Source: Euptelea pleiosperma
Taxonomy: Eukaryota; Streptophyta; Magnoliopsida; Ranunculales; Eupteleaceae
Direction: 5' to 3'
Length of the DNA stretch: 64,000 nucleotides
Assembly (NCBI GenBank): GCA_035048495.1
Contig: CM068553.1
Span: 5,883,259-5,947,258 of the forward strand
The notes below the pieces were generated by a model, which was given only the letters and a program-made list of their open reading frames with translations, searched no databases and was not told the origin of the DNA. A program made the translations under genes and the position numbers. Positions within the stretch are counted from its first letter, which is position 1. Each line of letters starts with the position of its first letter. Positions 57,192 to 64,000 of this stretch are shown piece by piece.

Positions 57192-59422
57192 ATGCCAAAA
57201 GAATCTTTAAAATCCGTTTTAAAACACGCTGATCCCCAAACTTGGCCTCGTCCAGACCTAGATGAGATCCGAGCAAAATACCATATACCCGAGTCAATTG
57301 AACTTGAGCATGTGCCCAACTCCCTTCTCTATTCCCATCATTCGCTGCCGAATCCGAATGTAACATGTTTAACAGTCGGACAACTGCTCTCGGGTATTCC
57401 ACTTCCGCTTACTCCCTTCGCCCGAGAGCTACTAAATTTCTACAAAGTTGCTCCGGGTCAGGTGAATGCCAATTTTTGGCGTATGGTACGTTCGTTTGAA
57501 CGTATTAGGGACATATGGGGCCGAGGTCCTTCCCTTGAGGATGTTCGCCGACAACATTTCCTAAAAAAGGTTCCCAAGGAGCGGGGGGAGAATTCAGATA
57601 TAACTTTCTACTTCTTGGCAACCCGGACCCGAAGACTCCCAATCCTAGAGAGGATCCAGGATTGCGATAAATCGTGGCAATGCTACCCTGTGTTCTTATC
57701 AGGGGATTGGGAGAGAGGATCCGAGGATGACGCCCCAGGTCTCCTGTATAAAAGTTTTAATTTTGAAGGTACCCGGGTATTTTTTCAAAAATAAATCATT
57801 CTTTTTCTTTCAACAAGTCTCTAATCTCTTTCACAATGTTTTGCAGATGTGAATACGGATAGTTCTTTTGCCTTCCCCGAGGATACGCTTCCCCTGTGCT
57901 TCGATCTGCGCCGACTTCCTTCTATTATCTATCAACGTCTAGTCGGTCTCAATACTCTCGGCTATTCTCGGCTTTGTGTTGATCCGACGTCCGAGGAGTT
58001 GAGCCAAACAATACCTGAGGAAGAATTTCTTCGAAAACTTCCTCTCGGATTCTCCACCGATCCAGCCCAACCTCGTCAATCGAAGAAAAAGGCTAAGAGG
58101 TTAAAACCTCAGGTCTCATCTTCGGATACCCCAGTTCGAGCCGACTCTGAAGCCACGGAGTCCGAGGTAGTAGACGTTGATCCAATTTCTTATTATATTC
58201 CAATCTCATCCGATTCGAGTTCGGTCACTCTCTCTTCTGGATCCAGCTCTTCATCTTCATCTTCATCTTTTGACCCTTTTCTTGAAATCGCACAGTCTCT
58301 CGGCAGATCATACCGAACCGGATTCCAAGACATGGGACAACTTCAAGCGGATGTCGGAGCCGACTCTCCCATTCGTCAGAAAAGGAAGAGTTCTGGGCAG
58401 GGTTTGCCCCGAGTCACCAAGAAGCCGGCTACAAAAAGTAGGGAAGCTGGTCAATCCAGCCAAAACGCCCCGACTCGTGATGAGGCACCTCTGAACTCTG
58501 CACCTCCCATTATTATTCTTCCGGGTGCAGATGTTCCTGAGTCGGCGTCTCTGCCCCAAGAAGCTGAAAAATCCCAAAGCCAGCCTTCCGGGTCCCAGCA
58601 TGAGCCTGGGAAAGTTGCTCAGAAGGAGGGACGTCACGAACAGGTCCACCAGCATAAAGGTCCTGTTTCCAAACCTTCGGATGTCTTCCGGCCCCGACCA
58701 GTCCTGAAGTCGGGTAAATCTGTTGTTCTCGGCGATAGCGCCGTAAAGAATGCATCGGTGGCTTCTGCCATTGTGGAGCAGATCCGACTCCCTGCTGATA
58801 TCGATCATTATAATCGGCAAAATGAGGAATCTCTTCTCGGCTCATACTACACTTCAACCTTCTCCGTAAGTTCAAAAATATTTTTACATATACATTTGTT
58901 TCGCCCATCCTCTGTATAACATGTTTGTAATTTCGTTGGTTGCAGAGTATCAACTCGGTACATTCGCTGGTGGCTAAGCTCAACAACAAGCTCAAAGCGT
59001 CCGAGAATGATCTACACGCCACCCAAGCCCGGAATCGGACCTTGCAAGGTCAAGTCTCCAAAGCTAAGGACGAGGCGGGGAAAGCTCAAGCTGCTGCCAA
59101 GACATCCGAGAATGAAGCTACCCGTCTTCGTCAGGCTTTGGCAGAATCGGAGTCGGCGCGTCGGGCTCTGGAGAAGATGATGGCCGAGAAGGAGGCCAAA
59201 TTTGAAGCCGAAAAAGAGGCTCTGGATGCTGCTCTCGCGGCTAAATACCAGAATGAAGTTCAAGAATTACTTGCCCCTGTTAATAAAAGGGTCGATCGCC
59301 TTCGTGCCGAGCGAGATCGTCTACAAGACATAGTAGACAAGTATGATCTCCCCGAAGAGGATGACGCGGAGGCCGAGAAGAATCCTGAGGAGGGAGAATT
59401 ACCCGACTCCGAGAATAAATGA
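57192..59422 (+). CDS. Antisense, spliced ORF of the Tat retrotransposon (gypsy-type transposon protein, coiled coil)
   Basis: Three exons, 57192-57768, 57847-58865 and 58946-59422, join with GT-AG borders and correct phase to 2073 nt (690 aa). The first 190 residues include LTPFARELLNFYKVAPGQVN, FWRMVRSFERIRDIWGRGPS and FLKKVPKERG. They resemble the 'putative gypsy type transposon' domain (PF04195) often found in plant repeats. Then come a basic patch KKKAKR (aa 272-277), a Ser run near aa 320-335, a disordered Pro/Ser/Gln middle, and a long Ala/Glu/Lys coiled coil from about aa 533 to 665. It is on the strand opposite to gag-pol, between pol and the 3' LTR. Extra antisense ORFs are known in the Tat lineage, but their function is unknown. 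All frames are open, suggesting recent selection or youth. Confidence 0.85.
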
Positions 59423-59649
59423 ACTCTTTTATTTTTATTTTTTGATATGTAATTAAGATACATTGGGGAGGTTTCGACCTTTTTCCCCTAGGAATTTTCT
59501 TCTTTCTTGTTAACTTCAAATATAATCGTTACAATGCTTCATTTGCCATTTCTTTTTCGCATGATAAAATTGAATCCGACTTATCATTTAATAATTATAA
59601 TGCTCGTATTTGTAACTTCAAACGCAACTTTGACCAAGAATCAATCCGA

Positions 59650-60235
59650 ATCCGACTTCACTTCTAGACGGAACTTCAAATCAGACTCCATTTCTGAAGT
59701 GAAAACGAGAACTTCAAATCTGGATCCGACTTCATTTCAGAAGTGGACCGAGAACTTCAAATCCGGATCGGACTCCATTTCTGAAGTGGACCGAGAACTT
59801 CAAATCCGGATCCGACTCCATTTCTGAAGTGGACCGAGAACTTCAAATCCGGATCCGACTCCATTTCTGAAGTGGACCGAGAACTTCAAATCCGGATCCG
59901 ACTCCATTTCTGAAGTGGACCAGGAACTTCAAATCCGGATCCGACTCCATTTCTGAAGTGGACCAGGAACTTCAATCTGAATCCAACTCCATTTCTGAAG
60001 TGGATCAGTACTTCAAATCCGGATCCGACTCCATTTCTGAAGTGGACCAGGAACTTCAATCTGAATCCAACTCCATTTCTGAAGTGGATCAGTACTTCAA
60101 ATCCGGATCCGACTCCATTTCTGAAGTAGATCAGGAACTTCAATCTGAATCCAACTCCATTTCTGAAGTGGATCAGTACTTCAAATCCGGATCCGACTCC
60201 ATTTCTGAAGTGGATCAGGAACTTCAATCAGACAA
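59650..60235 (-). repeat. 42-43-bp tandem repeats forming 84-bp dimers, downstream of pol
   Basis: About thirteen units of ACTTCAAATCCGGATCCGAC plus TCCATTTCTGAAGTGGA. The left half repeats every 43 bp. The right half alternates two variants, giving exact 84-bp spacing of TTCAATCTGA at 59971, 60055 and 60139. It lies between the pol stop and the end of the antisense gene. ORFs across it are repeat artefacts. Confidence 0.95.
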
Positions 60236-60300
60236 ATTTCAAGAAGTATCCCATCTTTACTGATACACAATCTCTTTACAATCTGGTCGTAACTAATATC

Positions 60301-63300
60301 TCATTGATAAAATTTCTTCAAATTCATTACATTCCAGGGTTTTTCTATGTACTTTCCCTCCATAGTTTCCAGGTGATAGCTTCCGGCTTGACCAACCTTC
60401 TGAATCAAATACGGTCCTTCCCAATTGGTTGCTAGTTTTCCTGCATTTACTTCTCTTGTATTCTGGAATACTTTTCTCAGTACTAGGTCTCCTTCTTGGA
60501 AATTCCTTTCTTTGACTTTCTTTTGATACCATTTTCTTAGTTTTCGATGATAATCTTCTATTCGGACTCGAGCTTGCTCTCTTCGTTCTTCTGCCATATC
60601 AACATCGAAAACCTGAGTTTCGAATCCAGAACCTTCTTCTACCGCTTTGTGACGAGTTGTTGCTACTACCATTTCTGCTGGTATTACTGCCTCCATCCCA
60701 AATGCTAGGGCAAATGGCGAATCTCCAGTTGACCTTCTTGGTGTAGTCCGATAAGCCCATAAAACACCATCTAGTAATTCTGCCCATTTCCCTTTGGCTT
60801 TCTCGAGTCTCTTCTTCAAGTTTTCTAAAATCACCTTGTTGGTTGCTTCAGCTTGTCCATTACCTTGGGGGTACATGGGAGCGGAGAACAATTGTTTTAT
60901 ACCGAATTTTTCGCAGAAATAGGCGATTTTGCTACCTCGAAACTGTGCCCCATTATCTGAGATAAAAGCATAAGGGAGGCCAAACCTGGTGACGATCTTC
61001 TCCCACAAGAATTTTTCCACTTCTTCTTCTCGAACTTGTTGTAAAGCCACTGCCTCTACCCATTTTGTGAAATAATCGGTAGCAACTAACATGTATTGTT
61101 TCTTTCCTGGGGCCATAGGAAGAGGTCCAACTACGTCAAGACCCCATAGTGCAAACGGCCATGGGCTAGCTACTGAGTGTAATTCTCCAGCAGGAGCATG
61201 GATTGTTCGTGCGTGTTTCTGGCATTTTTCGCACTTCTTTGCATACTTCTTTGCATCCTCTTGCATGTAAGGCCAATAGTATCCTTGAGTCCAAGCTTTA
61301 TGGGCTAAAGATCTTCCTCCTGAATGATTTCCACATTCTCCTTCATGAATTTCTGCCATGATCTGTTGAGCTTCTGAAGGGGTAACACATTTCAACCATG
61401 GTCCCCCTGCTGATTTTCGGTATAGCTCGCCCCCAAGTAAACTATATCGCTTGGCCCTTTCTTCAATTCGTCTGGCCACTTTCTTGTCTGGATCTCGGAT
61501 TCCATCTCTTATAAATCTTATGATTGGTGTCATCCAGGTGTCATCTTCTTCTGTCTGAGAACATTCTTCCACAAATGAAATGCTCGGGATGGCTAAAAAC
61601 TCTATTGAGATAGATCTTCTCTCGGTTTCTCCTAGCATCGCTGCTACATAGGCCAAGGCGTCTGCATGACGATTCTCTCCCCTGTTTATGTGAAACAACT
61701 TTGCATTTTTGAATTTTCTCATAGCCAGTAAAGCTACCTCCAAGTATTTAGCCATCTGTTCATTTTTTGCCGTAAATTCTCCGTTTACCTGATTTACAAC
61801 TAGCTGCGAGTCGCTGAAGACTTTCAGTTCTTGTATCTCTAGATTCTCTGCCATTCTCAATCCTGCCAGAAGTGCTTCATATTCTGCTTCATTGTTCGAG
61901 GCCAGAAAACCAAGTCTTATTGCTAGTTCCAGTCTTGTGTTATCAGGTGTAACCAAAATGGCACCTATTCCTGCTCCTGTGCTGCTGGCTGACCCATCGA
62001 CGAAGAGCCTCCATCCGCTCTTTTTATCCCATATATCTAAAGGTCCTTCCGATTCTTCTTCAGTTATAATGGGTTCTGGTTCTTCTTCCCAAAATGGATC
62101 TTCTATCGGAAAATCTGCCAGAAAATCGGCGACAGTCTGTCCCTTCTCGGCTGTTCTAGGTCTGTAAGTGATATCGTACTGACCCAAAGCTACTGCCCAT
62201 TTTTCCATGCGACCAGACTTTTCAAACTTCGTCAGGATGTTCTTGAGAGGGAGGTTTGTGATAACAATTATTGGGTGAGCTTGGAAATAAGGTCTTAACC
62301 TCTGAGCCGAAAACATTAGAGCCAATCCTGCTTTTTCAATCCTGCTGTAGCGAGTTTCGGCATCCAATAGTGTTTTACTGAGAAAGTAAACCGGCCTTTC
62401 TGCCCCGTCTCTGTCTCGGATTAGTACTGAACTTACTGCAAATTCCGAGACTGAGAGATATAGTAACAAAGGTTCTTCTGCTTCTGGTTTTGATAAGATG
62501 GGAGGCTGTCCGAGATACTTCTTCAAATTCTGAAAAGCTTGCTCACATTCATCTTTCCATTCGAATTTGGCGTGCTTTTTCAGTAACTGGAATAAAGGTT
62601 GACATCGATCCGAGGACTTAGAGATGAATCGATTCAAGGCTGCAATCATTCCAGTTAACTTCTGAACTTGTTTCTTGCTGCATGGAGATGGCATTTCTTG
62701 CAAAGCTCGGATTTGATCGGGATTGGCCTCTATACCTCTCCTGGTGACAAGGTGTCCAAGGAACTTGCCTGATGATACTCCAAACGTGCACTTCTCGGGA
62801 TTTAGCTTCATTTTATACTTTCTCAATACTTGAAAGGTTGATTCTAAATCCCTTAAGTGATCTTCTCGAATCTTGCTTTTTACTAGCATGTCATCGATAT
62901 AGACCTCCATTGTTTTTCCGAGTTTGTCCCTGAACATATTCTCTACCAGGCGTTGGTACGTAGCACCCGCATTTTTTAGGCCAAAGGGCATCCGTTTGAA
63001 GCAGAATGTGCCTCGGTCTGTATAAAATGCGGTTTTTTCTTTATCCGATTCGTGCATCAAAATCTGATTGTACCCTGAATAACCATCCATAAATGACAGA
63101 AGTTCAAATCCGGCTGTCCTGTCAATTAATTCGTCTATCCGGGGCATGATGTAACTGTCTTTAGGGCAGACTTTATTCAAATCGGTGAAGTCGATGCAGA
63201 CTCGAACCTTCCCATTCTTCTTTGGGACTGCTACTATGTTGGCGATCCATTCTGGGCATTGTATTTCTTCAATAATTCCGGCTTCAAAAAGTCGGTTGAC

Positions 63301-63618
63301 CTCTTCAGAAACTGCCTGGGCCACCTTTGGGGAGATGCGCCTTAATCTCTGCTTTACTGATTCCGCCCCATGTTTTATGTTCAGTTGGTGACTTACAATG
63401 CTTGGATCAATCCCTGGCATATCTTTCATTGACCAGGCAAATACATCTGTATTTTCTTTCAAGAATTTCACTATTAATCCTCTTTCGTCTTGACTCAAGT
63501 CAGCGCCCACATACGTGATTTTCCTTTCTCCTTCCTGCCCGAGCTCTACTGGCTCTATTTCCTCAATGGTTCTTGTTCTTTTCTCACTCTCACCCTGGAG
63601 CGAAATCGCCTGTAATTG
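60301..63618 (-). CDS. pol: Tat-lineage gypsy Pol: RT, RNase H, second RNase H, integrase
   Basis: The frame is open for 1105 codons after the UAG at 63619-63621. No ATG precedes the RT; the first in-frame ATG is in WSMKDMPG. Numbering from MGADL... (63510): RT about 80-260 with YIDD at 204-207; the RT-linked RNase H about 345-460; a second, complete RNase H about 500-622 with D504, E543, D567 and D617; integrase with H722, H729, C760, C763 and the D792-D852-E888 triad (35 residues between the last two). The tail (NWEGPYLIQKV) has a GPY-type module. The dual RNase H is diagnostic of the Tat group. No stop or frameshift was found, so this copy is young. Confidence 0.95.
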   Translation of the reverse strand, partial: QLQAISLQGESEKRTRTIEEIEPVELGQEGERKITYVGADLSQDERGLIVKFLKENTDVFAWSMKDMPGIDPSIVSHQLNIKHGAESVKQRLRRISPKVAQAVSEEVNRLFEAGIIEEIQCPEWIANIVAVPKKNGKVRVCIDFTDLNKVCPKDSYIMPRIDELIDRTAGFELLSFMDGYSGYNQILMHESDKEKTAFYTDRGTFCFKRMPFGLKNAGATYQRLVENMFRDKLGKTMEVYIDDMLVKSKIREDHLRDLESTFQVLRKYKMKLNPEKCTFGVSSGKFLGHLVTRRGIEANPDQIRALQEMPSPCSKKQVQKLTGMIAALNRFISKSSDRCQPLFQLLKKHAKFEWKDECEQAFQNLKKYLGQPPILSKPEAEEPLLLYLSVSEFAVSSVLIRDRDGAERPVYFLSKTLLDAETRYSRIEKAGLALMFSAQRLRPYFQAHPIIVITNLPLKNILTKFEKSGRMEKWAVALGQYDITYRPRTAEKGQTVADFLADFPIEDPFWEEEPEPIITEEESEGPLDIWDKKSGWRLFVDGSASSTGAGIGAILVTPDNTRLELAIRLGFLASNNEAEYEALLAGLRMAENLEIQELKVFSDSQLVVNQVNGEFTAKNEQMAKYLEVALLAMRKFKNAKLFHINRGENRHADALAYVAAMLGETERRSISIEFLAIPSISFVEECSQTEEDDTWMTPIIRFIRDGIRDPDKKVARRIEERAKRYSLLGGELYRKSAGGPWLKCVTPSEAQQIMAEIHEGECGNHSGGRSLAHKAWTQGYYWPYMQEDAKKYAKKCEKCQKHARTIHAPAGELHSVASPWPFALWGLDVVGPLPMAPGKKQYMLVATDYFTKWVEAVALQQVREEEVEKFLWEKIVTRFGLPYAFISDNGAQFRGSKIAYFCEKFGIKQLFSAPMYPQGNGQAEATNKVILENLKKRLEKAKGKWAELLDGVLWAYRTTPRRSTGDSPFALAFGMEAVIPAEMVVATTRHKAVEEGSGFETQVFDVDMAEERREQARVRIEDYHRKLRKWYQKKVKERNFQEGDLVLRKVFQNTREVNAGKLATNWEGPYLIQKVGQAGSYHLETMEGKYIEKPWNVMNLKKFYQ

Positions 63619-63621
63619 CTA
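63619..63621 (-). other. In-frame UAG in a strong readthrough context
   Basis: The minus strand reads AAA UAG CAA UUA CAG. UAG followed by CAA UUA fits the CARYYA type I readthrough consensus known from tobamoviruses. Frames before and after are the same and both fully open. Confidence 0.8.
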
Positions 63622-64000
63622 TTTGTTAGACGTCCCAATTTCCTCAGAATTTTCTCTAGGGTTTGACAGTCCCTTTGTCATGGCTGTTTGGCATTTTTGA
63701 GCTGCACTCTGATCTCCGCGTATTTCAAACAGTCCCTGAGAAGTAGGGAATCTGATTGTCTGATAGTAAGTAGATGGTACCGCTTTCATGCTATGCGTCC
63801 ATCGTCTACCCAAGATGATGTTATACGAAGATCTGGCATCTACTACCAAGAATCTTGTCATTACTGTGATTGGTCCTGCTGTCACAGGTAAGACAATTTC
63901 TCCCAAAGGTTCTGAGGCAGCTCCATTAAATCCGTATATCGCTGCTCTTGAAGGTTCTAGAGCGGATAAGCTAATGCCCATATTATCGAATGCGGATTTG
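63619..64000 (-). CDS. Gag-protease of the Tat element, C-terminal part (partial)
   Basis: The open frame enters from the right edge (KSAFDNMGISLSALEPS) and continues to the UAG. SYNIILGRRWTHSMKAVPST matches the second half of the retropepsin fold (ILGR), and FPTSQGLFEIRGDQ follows, as in other Tat proteases. The catalytic Asp, gag and 5' LTR lie beyond the window. Readthrough of the UAG would fuse this to Pol. Confidence 0.85.
   Translation of the reverse strand, partial: KSAFDNMGISLSALEPSRAAIYGFNGAASEPLGEIVLPVTAGPITVMTRFLVVDARSSYNIILGRRWTHSMKAVPSTYYQTIRFPTSQGLFEIRGDQSAAQKCQTAMTKGLSNPRENSEEIGTSNK

Noticed and set aside
58308..59022. Long minus-strand ORFs opposite the antisense gene
   Set aside because: Shadow frames of the plus-strand coding exons; they cross the introns without splice logic and show no domain.
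59650..60235. CRISPR-like array
   Set aside because: Units are contiguous with no unique spacers, and the setting is a plant retrotransposon.
59886..60263. Repetitive ORFs on both strands in the 42-43-bp array
   Set aside because: Open frame follows from the tandem repeat; outside the pol frame and with no other support.

Overview
This is a nuclear segment of a flowering-plant genome. It holds intron-rich plant genes (two R2R3-MYB genes, a DHH1-type DEAD-box helicase, a SEC22-type longin), copia and Tat/gypsy retrotransposons, LINE debris, many hairpin MITEs, and a plastid rps4 fragment. The species cannot be fixed from the sequence. Large, TE-filled introns would suit a woody lineage such as a magnoliid, but that is only a guess.

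Layout. 0-1.1 kb: first exon of a MYB17-like R2R3-MYB gene (minus) whose remaining exons lie left of the window. 2-17.8 kb: repeat-rich desert with MULE/hairpin MITEs, two decayed copia fragments, a 170-bp plastid rps4 insert, AACGG-rich hairpins and a nearly complete but decayed copia element (13.19-17.78 kb). 18.3-30.3 kb: a nine-exon RH6/RH8/RH12-type RNA helicase (minus, 483 aa) whose long introns hold LINE pieces, MITEs, a 77-bp triplicate and a decayed copy of its own exon 3. 32.5-34.5 kb: a five-exon SEC22-type longin gene (plus, 216 aa). 34.85-35.3 kb: broken copy of the 3' coding part of a plastid acetyl-CoA carboxylase alpha-subunit gene. 35.5-36.6 kb: 539-bp tandem duplication. 37.3-38.9 kb: a complete three-exon R2R3-MYB of the LAF1/MYB18 type (minus, 293 aa). 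39-55 kb: a second repeat desert with Tourist-like and Mutator-like MITEs, two larger TIR elements, a gypsy gag scrap and a PPR gene fragment. 55.16-55.75 kb: a diverged second copy of the 3' flank of the MYB18-like gene, cut off by a young Tat-lineage gypsy element that fills 55,748-64,000 and continues past the window.

The Tat element is the most interesting object. Read on the minus strand it has protease, a single in-frame UAG, a long open RT / RNase H / second RNase H / integrase frame, an 84-bp higher-order repeat array and the 3' LTR. On the opposite strand, between array and LTR, is a three-exon antisense gene (690 aa) with its own TATA box and a dense cluster of CACGTG boxes. The UAG sits in the strong CAA-UUA readthrough context, and no ATG opens the downstream frame, so Pol is probably made by stop-codon readthrough.

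The four host genes look independent; nothing suggests that they share a pathway. The rest of the window is mainly a record of nested insertions and local duplications.
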